Made by a program: the position numbers and the translations under genes. A stretch of DNA of 64,000 bases from JAJFJD01 sp965228975 (GTDB taxonomy: Bacteria > Pseudomonadota > Alphaproteobacteria > UBA8366), in assembly GCA_965228975.1 (NCBI GenBank), contig OZ245851.1, positions 1,302,001-1,366,000 of the forward strand. The letters run 5' to 3'. This document shows, piece after piece, positions 8,094 to 16,922 of the stretch. Position 1 is the stretch's first letter. Every line of letters starts with the position of its first letter. The notes beneath the pieces are model-generated. The model ran no database searches. It saw only the letters and a list, made by a program, of their open reading frames with translations, and was not told the origin of the DNA.

Positions 8094-8960
8094 ATGTCAG
8101 ACATGAAGGTCGTGCGAATTGCGCCCAACAATCAGGTTTTCGATCTGCCGGTGATCGTCGGCATCGAGGAGGGCCTGTTCGCGGAGGCCGGTCTCGACGT
8201 AGCCTTTGCTGCGACCCATGCGGACCGCGAGAAGGATAGCGCCGAGAAGCCGATCTTTTCGCGTTTGAAAGAGAACATGTTCGAGTGCGGCCAGGCCGAT
8301 AGCTACAACGTCTGCGAATGGGCCAGCATCGACCGGCTCGAGCGCGGCGAGCGTGGCGGCAACATCGCCGCCCTGCGGGCATCCGTGGCGGCGCAAGCGA
8401 TCCTGACCTTTGACGATGCGCTGCAGACGCCGCGCGACATGGCCGACGTGCCGGTCGTCGTGCAGATGTCGACGGGCTCCCATTTCACCACGTTGCAGAT
8501 GCTCGAAAGCGCGGTCGGGCGGGAGCATGTGAACATCGAGGCCGGCGGCCTGCCGCAGGCCCGCTATGCCGGCCTCAAGGACGGCAGCTACCGCGCGGTA
8601 ACGGTGATGGAGCCGTTCATCAGTCTCGGCCTCAAGGAAGGCGCGCACGTTATCGCGTCGAGCTTCTATCGTGGCGGCGAAGTCGTCGGCCCGGACCTGA
8701 CGCCGGAAGAGCGCAGGGCCTATTACGATGCGGAGAACAAGGCGGTCGACCTGATCAACGCCGATTTCTACAAATACGCCCATCATGTGACCGCCCATGC
8801 AAAGGGCGCGCTCAAGCCGGAGGAACTCTCCCGTGCCTTCGTGCGCTACAAGCATGTCGACTATTACGACCCGACCCTGTTCACGCGGGCCTACGACTGG
8901 ATGAAGGAACGCGGCATGACCGAGGGCCAGACCGAGCATCACGCGCTCGTGTCCTGTTAG
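8094..8960 (+). CDS. NMT1/THI5-like substrate-binding protein without signal peptide
   Basis: The 288-residue product resembles periplasmic binding proteins of the NMT1/THI5/SsuA fold: an opening strand (KVVRIAPNNQVFDLPVIVGIEEGLFAEAGLDV) with the typical 'inactive to active site' layout, then a second lobe. The ATG at 8094 has a GAGGA ribosome site and no hydrophobic leader precedes the first strand. The protein therefore probably stays in the cytoplasm and acts as a ligand sensor or enzyme. No ABC permease or ATPase gene is near. It converges on the enolase gene with 16 bases between stops. The function is unknown; a link to the dioxygenase cluster is inferred from position only. Confidence 0.72.
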   Translation: MSDMKVVRIAPNNQVFDLPVIVGIEEGLFAEAGLDVAFAATHADREKDSAEKPIFSRLKENMFECGQADSYNVCEWASIDRLERGERGGNIAALRASVAAQAILTFDDALQTPRDMADVPVVVQMSTGSHFTTLQMLESAVGREHVNIEAGGLPQARYAGLKDGSYRAVTVMEPFISLGLKEGAHVIASSFYRGGEVVGPDLTPEERRAYYDAENKAVDLINADFYKYAHHVTAHAKGALKPEELSRAFVRYKHVDYYDPTLFTRAYDWMKERGMTEGQTEHHALVSC

Positions 8961-8976
8961 GCGGCAGTCGGCGCCG

Positions 8977-10143
8977 TCACACGTCCACACGCAGCGCCGC
9001 GATCCGGTCTTCGTCCAACGTGACGCCGAGGCCCGGGCCGGTCGGGACCAGAATTTCGCCGTTCACCGGTTCAATCGGGTCGATCACCACGTCGTCGGCC
9101 AGCGCGCCGCTGACGCCGACAGCGAAGACGCCTTCCATCAGCGGGTCCGGCCAGGCGGCGCACATGTGGGCGACCGACGCCGTCGCCACGCTGGTGCTGG
9201 GGTGGTTGCCGGGATAGATGCGCATTCCAGCGGCGCGGGCCAAGTCCCAGAGGCGGCGGATGTAGTAGATGCCGCCGTTCTTCGCGACCTTGGTCTGCAC
9301 GACGGTGGCGGCACGGCGGCGAATCACGTCGATCAGGCTGTGGTCGGTGGACACGCATTCATCGGCCATGATCGGAATGGCGACCGACCGGGCGAGCGCC
9401 GCCAGGCTTTCGACGTCCCAAAGGGCGACCGGTTGTTCGGCCGCATCGATATCGAATTGTTCCAGGCGCTTCAGCAGCGCCAGCGCGGCATCGAAGGTCA
9501 TCGCCCCGTTGGCGTCGACACGCAGCACCACCTCGTCGCCGAACCGTGTCCGCAGGGCTTCCGCATTCCTGAAATCGGCGGCGGGGTCGACCCCAATCTT
9601 CAGGCCGAAATGCCGGAAGCCGCGTTCGTAGAAGTCTTCGGCGGAGCCGATCAGGTCCGCCGTCTCCGTCTTCATCGAAAGGACCGCGCCGACGCGCACG
9701 CGCTCGCGGCACTTCCCGCCGAGCAGCTGGTAAACGGGAACATTCAGGAGCTTGCCCATTGCGTCGTAGAGCGCGTCACCGACCGCGGCTTGGGCGTAGA
9801 GCGAGTTGTACAACGTGTCGTTCATGGATTGCATGATCGCGGCGACGTCGAAGGGCGACCGGCCGATCAGCAGCGGTTCGAACTGACCCTTGATCTGGTT
9901 GACCAGGTTGGGCAGCAGTTCGGCGCTGCCTTGCCGCCGCCAGGCCTGGGTCTCGCCGATTCCGACGACGCCCTGGTCGGTGTGGATGCGGACCAGCAGC
10001 GTCTCGACCACGGCGCGGGGCGCACCGTTGGAAATCTTGAACGGCGTGTCGAAGGGGACGTTGAGCGGAATGGTCTCTACCGCCCGGATGGTTGCCGAAA
10101 CGCCGGCCCCGACCGTGGCCTCGAACTCGCGTGCATCGTCCAT
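8977..10143 (-). CDS. Enolase-superfamily enzyme, muconate cycloisomerase/mandelate racemase type
   Basis: The 388-residue protein has the N-terminal capping domain and the C-terminal barrel with metal ligands D210 (LRVDANG), E236 (AAEQPV) and D261 (MADEC), a general base K182 on the second strand (FGLKIG) and a second Lys K285 (QTKVAKNGG). The usual K-x-K pair is G180-x-K182 here, so the first Lys is missing. Such enzymes abstract a proton alpha to a carboxylate, as in cycloisomerisation, racemisation or dehydration. The start has a good AAGGAAAC ribosome site. It lies 20 bases after the dioxygenase beta gene in the same operon, which suggests a role in aromatic or cyclic acid breakdown. Substrate unknown. 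Confidence 0.85.
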   Translation of the reverse strand: MDDAREFEATVGAGVSATIRAVETIPLNVPFDTPFKISNGAPRAVVETLLVRIHTDQGVVGIGETQAWRRQGSAELLPNLVNQIKGQFEPLLIGRSPFDVAAIMQSMNDTLYNSLYAQAAVGDALYDAMGKLLNVPVYQLLGGKCRERVRVGAVLSMKTETADLIGSAEDFYERGFRHFGLKIGVDPAADFRNAEALRTRFGDEVVLRVDANGAMTFDAALALLKRLEQFDIDAAEQPVALWDVESLAALARSVAIPIMADECVSTDHSLIDVIRRRAATVVQTKVAKNGGIYYIRRLWDLARAAGMRIYPGNHPSTSVATASVAHMCAAWPDPLMEGVFAVGVSGALADDVVIDPIEPVNGEILVPTGPGLGVTLDEDRIAALRVDV

Positions 10144-10163
10144 CGCCGTTTCCTTTCGATTAT

Positions 10164-10676
10164 TCAAACGCAGAACACGTCCACCATCGCCGGGATGAAG
10201 TCGTTCATCAGAATGATCTTCTTGCGGGTGATGCGCCAGCCGTCGCCGGCCCTCTTCAGGTCGTGCTCGTAGCGGCCGAAGAAGGCGTGCTGGGTCTTGT
10301 CGCGCAGCGAATAGACATGGCAGGTCCAGGCGGAGTGGAGCGTCATCTCCATGTCGCCGGGCGGCGTGTCGAAGACCGTGTTGGTGACGACATGCGTCGT
10401 GCGCGGCAATGGGGTGAGGGCGGGGGCGCTGTTGCGGCGGATGCGCCAGACGCGGTCTTCGATTCCGGCGCGGGTCTCGAAATAGAACAGCGAGATTTCC
10501 CGCTTCACGTTGTCGGTCATCTCGTCGTCGGTGCGCCACGCGGGCGCCCACAGCACGGCGGCTTCATCGTACAGCGCGATCCAGTCGTCCCATCGCCGCA
10601 TGTCGATGTAGAGCGCCTCGCGCGACAGGACGTCGGTGCCTTGGGCCAGCAGCTCCCATTCCGCCGGGTCAATCAT
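10164..10676 (-). CDS. Aromatic-ring-hydroxylating dioxygenase, beta subunit
   Basis: The 170-residue product is of the small, non-catalytic subunit family (NTF2-like fold) that supports the alpha subunit of Rieske oxygenases. Typical features are the early LYIDMRRWDDWIALYDEAAVLW segment, the RTTHVVTNT strand and the final DLKRAGDGWRITRKKIIL strand. Its ATG overlaps the end of the alpha gene by eight bases, indicating translational coupling. Confidence 0.92.
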   Translation of the reverse strand: MIDPAEWELLAQGTDVLSREALYIDMRRWDDWIALYDEAAVLWAPAWRTDDEMTDNVKREISLFYFETRAGIEDRVWRIRRNSAPALTPLPRTTHVVTNTVFDTPPGDMEMTLHSAWTCHVYSLRDKTQHAFFGRYEHDLKRAGDGWRITRKKIILMNDFIPAMVDVFCV

Positions 10677-12027
10677 CGCCGCTGTCCTGTGCGGCGTCCC
10701 GGTTGTGGCCGGCGCGCATCAACCGCACCCACTCTCGATAGGGTCCATGGAAGGCGGTTTCGCCCTGCACCTGGTAGGTCCCGTGTTGGCTGGTGGCCGG
10801 GTTCATGCCGAGTTCCTTGGCTTCCTCGTCGGGGCCGTCGATCCGGGTCGTCGTGCCGCGCTCGAAGCTCTGCAGAAAGTCGTCCGGATAGGACAGATAG
10901 CCATCCTGGCAATCCGAGTAGCAGAGCGTGTCGTCGGGCGTGGCCATGCCGCTCGAATTGAAGAAGTCCTCGTGCTGGCGGACGCGCCGGGTGCGCAGTT
11001 CGTCCGGCTCGTTGACCGGCGCGAAACTGAAGATTTTCATCTCGGTACAGTCGGGCGCATGCGGGATGTATGTGCGCAGCACCAGCGACGTGGTGTCGTT
11101 GAACTGCAGGTTCGGGAAGATCGTGATGTTGCGCGACCGCGCCATCCATTTGGCGCGGGTCTCGCCGACATGCTCGCGGGCGCGCTCGATCATGCCCCAG
11201 AAGGGCTGTGTTTCCGGCTTGGGATGCTGGCTCCAGGACATGCTGTGGCCGTTCGCGAAGGTGTATTGCCCGGACGGCATTTCGAGGCGGGCGCGAAAGT
11301 CGGGCGATTCGACCTGCTCGTTCTTGCTCTCGCCTTGCTGGCGGCGCTGCACCACCTGCATGAAGGTCTGGTGCGTCGATGTCAGGTGGTACGGGTCCAT
11401 CCCGTTGTCCATCTGCATCTTCCAGTTGGCGTTGAAGGTGTAATTGGACCGGCCGGGTACCACCTCCATGCCGTCGGGGCTTTGGTCGACCACGAGGTCG
11501 AGCAGGATCTTCGCCTCGCCGAGATGATCGTCGAGCGAGGGCACATCCGGGTTCAGGCTGGCGAAGACGAAGCCGCGGTAGATGTCGAACCGGGGAAGGG
11601 GAATCAGGTCATGGTCCTGGGCGGCGAAGTCGTCGGGGTAGCCGCCGACCTCCTCATCCTTGATGTTGATGTTCTTGCCGGCCGCGTCATAGGACCAGCC
11701 GTGATAGTTGCAGACATGGTATCGGGTGTTGCCGCTCTCGCTTTGGCAGAGCGTTGCGCCCCGATGCCGACAGGTGTTGAAGAAGCCGTGCAGCGCGCCG
11801 TCGCCGTCGCGGGAGACGATCAGCGAGCGCCGCCCGATCTTGGTGCAGTAGAAGTCGAACGGCCGGGCGACCTGGGATTCGTGACAGAGGTAGACCCAGG
11901 TCCCCTCGAAGATGCGCTTGATCTCCAGATCGAACAGGTCTCGGTCGGTATAAACGTCACGGTGCACGCGGAACGTGCCCGTCGTGGGGTCGTCCAGCAC
12001 GTATTGCCCGGGGTCATCGAAACGCAT
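10669..12027 (-). CDS. Aromatic-ring-hydroxylating dioxygenase, alpha subunit (Rieske)
   Basis: The 452-residue catalytic subunit has a Rieske [2Fe-2S] site, C86-x-H88 and C106-x2-H109 (CRHRG and CNYHGWSYD), and a mononuclear iron site in the D-N-x2-D-x-Y-H-x4-H pattern (D209, D213, H216, H221). This family adds both atoms of O2 to an aromatic ring to give a cis-dihydrodiol, or demethylates or deaminates in related members. The benzoate/anthranilate-type two-subunit arrangement is seen, but no ferredoxin or reductase gene is nearby, so electrons must come from elsewhere. First gene of an alpha-beta-enolase operon. Confidence 0.93.
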   Translation of the reverse strand: MRFDDPGQYVLDDPTTGTFRVHRDVYTDRDLFDLEIKRIFEGTWVYLCHESQVARPFDFYCTKIGRRSLIVSRDGDGALHGFFNTCRHRGATLCQSESGNTRYHVCNYHGWSYDAAGKNINIKDEEVGGYPDDFAAQDHDLIPLPRFDIYRGFVFASLNPDVPSLDDHLGEAKILLDLVVDQSPDGMEVVPGRSNYTFNANWKMQMDNGMDPYHLTSTHQTFMQVVQRRQQGESKNEQVESPDFRARLEMPSGQYTFANGHSMSWSQHPKPETQPFWGMIERAREHVGETRAKWMARSRNITIFPNLQFNDTTSLVLRTYIPHAPDCTEMKIFSFAPVNEPDELRTRRVRQHEDFFNSSGMATPDDTLCYSDCQDGYLSYPDDFLQSFERGTTTRIDGPDEEAKELGMNPATSQHGTYQVQGETAFHGPYREWVRLMRAGHNRDAAQDSGDD

Positions 12028-12119
12028 GCGGCGGCTCCTCCCTTCACGCGGTCCGGCATCATCTTTCTTTCCAGGTTATCCGCGCAACGCGGCGCTGCCA
12101 AACAAGTTCGGGGAACAAG

Positions 12120-13841
12120 CTAATCCTCCTCGACGTCCACGAGGTGTTCTTCGCTTTGCGGCTGCGCCGGCTTTTCGGTTTCGGCCCGGCATAGGTGGTG
12201 CAGGATGCGCCAGAGGTGATAGGCGGTGCGGTGCAGCCAACGCATGCTGTCCAGCCGTTGAAGGGCGACATCGGTGCTGATTTCGTGCCGCGCGGCTACC
12301 TGGACCATCCGGTCGCGGTAACGCCGTCGCTGCGCCCGGAAGAGCGACCTGAGCCGGTTGAGCCTTTCCTCGTGGTCGGTGCGATCGCGGGCCGCCGCAA
12401 TTTCGCCCGCAGCGTCGCGCAACAGGTTCCGGAGACGGCGTAGGCGCGGCTCGCTGTCCAATGCGGCGATCCTTGTTTCCTGCATGCAACGCCGCGCCAA
12501 ACGATGGAGATGATCAAGCGCGTGCATCGAAGCCAGGTGTCGCCGGTAATCGGCAACGTCGGTCGGTTCGACACGGATTTGCTCGACGAATTCTTGTGTG
12601 ATTATCAGCGCGTCCGCGACCCCGACGATACGCGCGCTCTCGACATCGTCCCGCGTCGCCGGGTCGAGCAGGTCGGCTAGGATATCGGTTAGCCGCGTCG
12701 CGATGTCGCCGATTGTCGCCGCGGCCGCGTCCACCGCCGCCGCCGGCTCACGCAACAGCCGGGTGTCCAGGCGTTGAAGCATCGGTTCGTCGCTTTCCGG
12801 GACCAGGCGAATGACGAGATTGGCGAAAGGCCGCGCGATCGGCAGGATCAAAAGGACGCCGAGCGCGTTGAAGGCGGTGTGAAAGGCGACAAGCGCGATA
12901 TTGCCATTGTCGGCCTGCCCTCCGTCGGTGATAAGCGGGACGATGACGGCGGTGAAGGGGCCGAGCAGGAAGAAGGCCATCGTGCCGGTCATAATGTTGT
13001 AGATCACATGGGCGTATCCGGTCCGTCGCATCGCGACCGACCCGCCGACGGTGGCGAGCGCCGCGGTAAAGGTCGTACCGATATCCATGCCGATGACGAG
13101 CGCGGCCGCCTGGGGAAAGGAAATCGATCCGGCGTTCAGGGCGACCAGCGCAGCCGCGACGCCGACGCTGGAGGATTGCGTCACCAGCGTCACCAAGGCG
13201 CCCATTGCCACAAGTTGTAAGCGGCCGACCAAACTGTCGATCGGGAAATCCTGTGGCGTCACCATCTCTTCGAACTGCGCCATGCCGTCCTGCATCGCGC
13301 CGATCCCGACGAACAACACACCGAAGCCGGCGAGGGCCCAGCCGATGTGGCGTAGCTTCTTTCGACCGAACAACCGCAGCAGCACACCGGCAAACACGAA
13401 GATGATGGCGATTTCACCGAGTGGGAACTTGAACCCGAGAATGGCGACCATCCAGCCTGTTGCCGTCGTTCCGACATTCGCGCCAAAGACGATGCCCACG
13501 CCCTGTGAGAATGTCAGGACGCCGGCGCCCACGAACCCGACCACCGTCACGGTGGTTGCGCTCGACGATTGAATCATCGCGGTCACCAACGCGCCGATTG
13601 CCGCGCCACGCGCGGGAGTTCTGGTGTAGCGGAACAGCAGCCGACGCAGTGAACTCCCGACGACGTTCCGCAGCCCCTCCGTGAGAATGATCATGCCGAG
13701 GAGGAAAAGGCCGATACCGCCGACACTCAGCAGAATTTCCAAATTGCCGTTCTCCGCGTTGCCATCGTATCCGGCTCGTGTGGGTGCGCCATCACCATCG
13801 TCCGCTGACCCGTCCGAGGCCCTGACGTGGGTCAATTGCAT
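12120..13841 (-). CDS. Na/Pi cotransporter family protein with PhoU-like C-terminal domain
   Basis: The 573-residue protein has an N-terminal half with many membrane segments and the two inverted-repeat QSSS motifs of the NptA/YjbB family (MIQSSSATTVTVVGF and VTQSSSVGVAAALV). From about residue 345 on it is hydrophilic and helical (repeated LRR and LHRL stretches), as expected for a PhoU-like tail. The family moves phosphate with sodium, often outward. The ATG at 13841 was preferred; a TTG at 13856 would add five residues. It is divergently arranged from the stress-protein gene. Confidence 0.9.
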   Translation of the reverse strand: MQLTHVRASDGSADDGDGAPTRAGYDGNAENGNLEILLSVGGIGLFLLGMIILTEGLRNVVGSSLRRLLFRYTRTPARGAAIGALVTAMIQSSSATTVTVVGFVGAGVLTFSQGVGIVFGANVGTTATGWMVAILGFKFPLGEIAIIFVFAGVLLRLFGRKKLRHIGWALAGFGVLFVGIGAMQDGMAQFEEMVTPQDFPIDSLVGRLQLVAMGALVTLVTQSSSVGVAAALVALNAGSISFPQAAALVIGMDIGTTFTAALATVGGSVAMRRTGYAHVIYNIMTGTMAFFLLGPFTAVIVPLITDGGQADNGNIALVAFHTAFNALGVLLILPIARPFANLVIRLVPESDEPMLQRLDTRLLREPAAAVDAAAATIGDIATRLTDILADLLDPATRDDVESARIVGVADALIITQEFVEQIRVEPTDVADYRRHLASMHALDHLHRLARRCMQETRIAALDSEPRLRRLRNLLRDAAGEIAAARDRTDHEERLNRLRSLFRAQRRRYRDRMVQVAARHEISTDVALQRLDSMRWLHRTAYHLWRILHHLCRAETEKPAQPQSEEHLVDVEED

Positions 13842-13915
13842 AGTGACGTGAATCAATGTCGTGATCGGCGTCGGCCCGTATCAATAAAAGATACCCCATC
13901 TAATTGGAGGGCCCG

Positions 13916-14371
13916 ATGCCACCACGGAACATCCTCGTTGCAGTCGATGGATCGGATTCGTCGCTCGATGCCGTCACCTATGCGGACGACCTTGCAGACT
14001 CATGCGGGGCCAGTCTGACGCTCCTTTACGCGGCGCGGCCGCACAGCACTCTTGCGTCCCGCCAATCGTTGCAGGAACTCGAACGGGTTGAGCATATCGA
14101 AATTCGCGCGGAAGACCTGCTCCAGGCCGAAGTGGACGCCGTGTTGGATAAAGCGGTCGCGAAGGTGAGTTGCTTGCCGAAATCGCGTGTAGAGCGGGCA
14201 TCCCGCACCGGCGACCCAACGGAGAACATCGTCGGCTACGCGAAGGAACACGGCGCGGACTTGATCGTCATGGGCAGCCGCGGTCTCGGAAATCTCGGCG
14301 GATTGTTGCTCGGCAGCGTGTCGCACAAGGTGATGCAGGTCGCGCAATGTCCGTGTCTCGTCGTGCGGTAG
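13916..14371 (+). CDS. Universal stress protein (UspA family)
   Basis: The 151-residue product has one Usp domain: the opening strand ILVAVDGSDSSLDAVTYA and the nucleotide-binding loop GSRGLGNLGGLLLGSVSHKV (the G-x2-G-x9-G-S pattern) near the end, so it probably binds ATP. The ATG at 13916 follows a GGAGG ribosome site. It stands alone, divergent from the transporter gene. Its exact role in stress survival cannot be inferred. Confidence 0.93.
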   Translation: MPPRNILVAVDGSDSSLDAVTYADDLADSCGASLTLLYAARPHSTLASRQSLQELERVEHIEIRAEDLLQAEVDAVLDKAVAKVSCLPKSRVERASRTGDPTENIVGYAKEHGADLIVMGSRGLGNLGGLLLGSVSHKVMQVAQCPCLVVR

Positions 14372-14481
14372 CGCGATGAACCGCACGGTTTGCGGCGGAG
14401 TTGCAAACGGGTAACATCGCGCCATTCCGCACAGGGGCCGGTAGCGGCCATGCGGCGGCTGCAAATGATGAACGCCCCAGA

Positions 14482-15435
14482 ATGTTCGATTCGCTGCTTT
14501 ATCGGTCCATAAACCGCGGTCTTCCGTCGGCCGGGCCATGGACCGTGATTTGGCAGTGCCGGACCCAGGCGGTTCTGGGCGACCATGGTACCTCGGAAGA
14601 AGACTACCTCCGCTGGCTGTTGGAGGGAGTCGATACGCGCGACGTGATCGATACCGATAGGGACGGCCAAGCCTTGTTCTCGCATGTTTGCGACAAGGCG
14701 ATCGTCATCTATGGGAGGAATAATAAAAACGAAAAAGAACTGTATCGTTATTTGAAAAAATTCAAGAATAAACTCTGTGTTTTTGTGCATTTATCGGATG
14801 AGTTCTGCACTAATCCCATAAAATCATACAAATACGTCTCTTTTGTACTTCGGAATTATCATAGAATGGGTATGCCGGACCATGTCCATTCCTTTCCGCT
14901 CGGGTGCACGCGGGGCAAGCTCGTTCCGCCGGGATTTCGGATCACCCCGCCGGAAGGGCGGCAATACATCTGGAGTTTCGCGGGCCATGTCGGGCCCAGC
15001 AAACCGCACCGGGCCGAGCCGCTCGCGGCCTTCGAATCGCTGGAACCCAGCTTCCGGCACTATACGGACAGTTTCAACGACAGTATTCGCGATGCCCTTG
15101 GCCCGCGCGAATACTGCGACATCCTGAACGACTCCGTCTTTGTCCTTTGCCCGCGCGGGAACAAAAGCTTGGATTGCTTTCGCAACACCGAGGCGGCGAT
15201 GTACGGCGCCATTCCGGTCGTCGTCGGAGACGCGCAAGAGTTGAACCGCACCTTCATCGAATCATTCGACGCGCCGTTTCTTTACGCCGAGTCATGGGCC
15301 GGCGCCCGGCGTCGGGTGGAAGCGATGATGAATGACGCGGAATCGCTTCGCACGATGCAAAAGCGATTGCTGGATTGGTGGGCTCGATGGCCTGCGGTCG
15401 TGACCGGTCATCTCGATAGGATGGGGCGGGACTGA
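14482..15435 (+). CDS. Exostosin-like glycosyltransferase
   Basis: The 317-residue protein matches the exostosin/GT47-like fold. The C-terminal half has the DILNDSVFVLCPRGNKSLDCFRNTEAAMYGAIPVVVGD pattern, where the glutamate and 'G-x-I-P-V' segment belong to the nucleotide-sugar site. An upstream segment has WSFAGHVGPSKPHR. Likely role: sugar transfer in polysaccharide or protein glycosylation. Bases 14710-14860 are markedly AT-rich (many Lys, Asn and Tyr codons) compared with the rest, which suggests a foreign origin. The ATG at 14482 was chosen because the upstream in-frame sequence looks non-coding. Confidence 0.72.
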   Translation: MFDSLLYRSINRGLPSAGPWTVIWQCRTQAVLGDHGTSEEDYLRWLLEGVDTRDVIDTDRDGQALFSHVCDKAIVIYGRNNKNEKELYRYLKKFKNKLCVFVHLSDEFCTNPIKSYKYVSFVLRNYHRMGMPDHVHSFPLGCTRGKLVPPGFRITPPEGRQYIWSFAGHVGPSKPHRAEPLAAFESLEPSFRHYTDSFNDSIRDALGPREYCDILNDSVFVLCPRGNKSLDCFRNTEAAMYGAIPVVVGDAQELNRTFIESFDAPFLYAESWAGARRRVEAMMNDAESLRTMQKRLLDWWARWPAVVTGHLDRMGRD

Positions 15436-15661
15436 AGGGCAGCGAATATCGGCGGGCCTTTGACTTTCAAAGACCAACAAGAGTGAACGGCTCTGGCGTC
15501 GTCATTTTCACGGATTCGTCAAAATTCCAACCTGAATTGGCCTCAACTCAATATCAGGATGGAAAACGGAGTCAGAAGAAACCGAACCGAGAATAGATCG
15601 AATATTAACGATACGCCTGTATAAGTTATTACCGATCTATCGTGTTCGTGAGGACTTAGCG

Positions 15662-16426
15662 ATGCCCCTTACTCGGCGGGATTGCGCCGACATCCAGGCG
15701 CATATCGATATGGCTTGTGATCGTTTCGACCGGCACGGCCTAACGCTACGGGCAAGCGACGACATGCAGGCATTTGTCGATTACATTTCGGGCGAGGAGC
15801 AATCCTTTGGCGCATCGGCCAGCCATGATCCCGCCCATTCATACCTTACGCCCGGCACCGGTTTCTGGATTTATCTGGAAGAGAAAGAAACCGGCCTAAG
15901 GATGGGAAGTTGCGCCCAAAAACTGGTCGTCACGAAGAATTTCGTCGAGGATTTGTTGTCGCACACGCTGTACGAAAGCAAAGTGCCGACGCTCCACCAC
16001 CGTATGTTGGAATTTCACGACGGTCTGTCCGAAGAGGATCTCGGGTTTTCGGGAAATATCGTCTACGGCAGTGGCCTCTACATCCACCCGGACTATCGGG
16101 GAAAAGGACTGCTGATTCTGAGCCGCATCTCACGAACGATCGCGCTTCGGTTCTTCAAGGCGGATTATTTCGTCGGGATACAGCGTCTTACGAGCAAGAG
16201 CCAGCGCATGATTTTGGAGCGCCAGCGGTTTGCGCATGTCCGCGCTTTCGCCAAGGGCATGCCGGGCAAATGGGACGGCGATTTTCAGATCGCCTGGTCT
16301 AGTCGGAAGGAGTGGCTTGCAGCGATCCGGCAGGAACTTCTAGATGAAGAGACACGCAAGCCAGCGTCGTCACGCGACCACGAAGATCACAAAGCGGCAG
16401 GAATAACCTTAGATAATCGCGTTTGA
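15662..16426 (+). CDS. GNAT-like protein
   Basis: The 254-residue product has an acetyl-CoA-binding type motif IHPDYRGKGL (residues about 141-150) preceded by a short beta strand, as in GNAT acyltransferases, and a downstream strand with a conserved Tyr-Phe stretch (ADYFVGIQRL). The ATG follows a GAGGA ribosome site. Its last 43 codons overlap the convergent gene that ends at 16299. Acceptor substrate unknown. A family name below GNAT level cannot be given. Confidence 0.62.
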   Translation: MPLTRRDCADIQAHIDMACDRFDRHGLTLRASDDMQAFVDYISGEEQSFGASASHDPAHSYLTPGTGFWIYLEEKETGLRMGSCAQKLVVTKNFVEDLLSHTLYESKVPTLHHRMLEFHDGLSEEDLGFSGNIVYGSGLYIHPDYRGKGLLILSRISRTIALRFFKADYFVGIQRLTSKSQRMILERQRFAHVRAFAKGMPGKWDGDFQIAWSSRKEWLAAIRQELLDEETRKPASSRDHEDHKAAGITLDNRV

Positions 16427-16922
16427 ATCCTGCGAAATCATGAGTGATCCGGTAACCGTCTGGCTTTCCCGTTGTCTTGCATTGCAGGTATTCGAACGCC
16501 AAGTCGTGCCGGAATGCTGCGATCGGATGCTCGGACACACGGGTACCGTTTAAACCCTGAACGTATAATACGCTGAAATCCATAAACTTGTAGTCCTGCG
16601 GATCCTCGGGCCGGACATCGACCATGTAAGTCGATACGGCGTCGTCGGGTTTGAGCAGGAATTCGTCCAAGCGTACGAAACCGTCTCGCTTGCAGCCTGT
16701 CCAAGCTTCATAAGCATGTAGCATCGGCGTCGACGAGCCCAGAAGCCGCCGGATGGTCTTCTCGGCTTGCAACAGTCCGTCGATGCCCAGTCGGATGCGC
16801 ATCTGAGAATCGCCGTTGCCGTATGTCGCGTTATAAGTGGCGGTTTCGTACATCATGCGATGGAGTCGTTTCCTTTTGAAGAAACCCAGACTTCGGAAAT
16901 CAGGCCGATGCCGTGATGTCAT
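16299..16922 (-). CDS. PAS_5-like domain protein (copy A)
   Basis: This protein of up to 207 residues resembles the small PAS_5-type proteins of Alphaproteobacteria: an aromatic-rich central region (DYKFMDFSVLYVQGL), a VSEHPIA turn and a C-terminal strand pattern (DYLRLFLPLCDLRGRV). Its upstream neighbour (16900-17424) has a similar layout. The ATG at 16922 overlaps the stop of that neighbour by 23 bases; internal ATGs at 16856 and 16853 are also possible. The 3' end overlaps the GNAT-like gene by 128 bases. Such proteins are usually thought to sense a ligand, but no output domain is present. Confidence 0.6.
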   Translation of the reverse strand: MTSRHRPDFRSLGFFKRKRLHRMMYETATYNATYGNGDSQMRIRLGIDGLLQAEKTIRRLLGSSTPMLHAYEAWTGCKRDGFVRLDEFLLKPDDAVSTYMVDVRPEDPQDYKFMDFSVLYVQGLNGTRVSEHPIAAFRHDLAFEYLQCKTTGKPDGYRITHDFAGFKRDYLRLFLPLCDLRGRVTTLACVSLHLEVPAGSLQATPSD

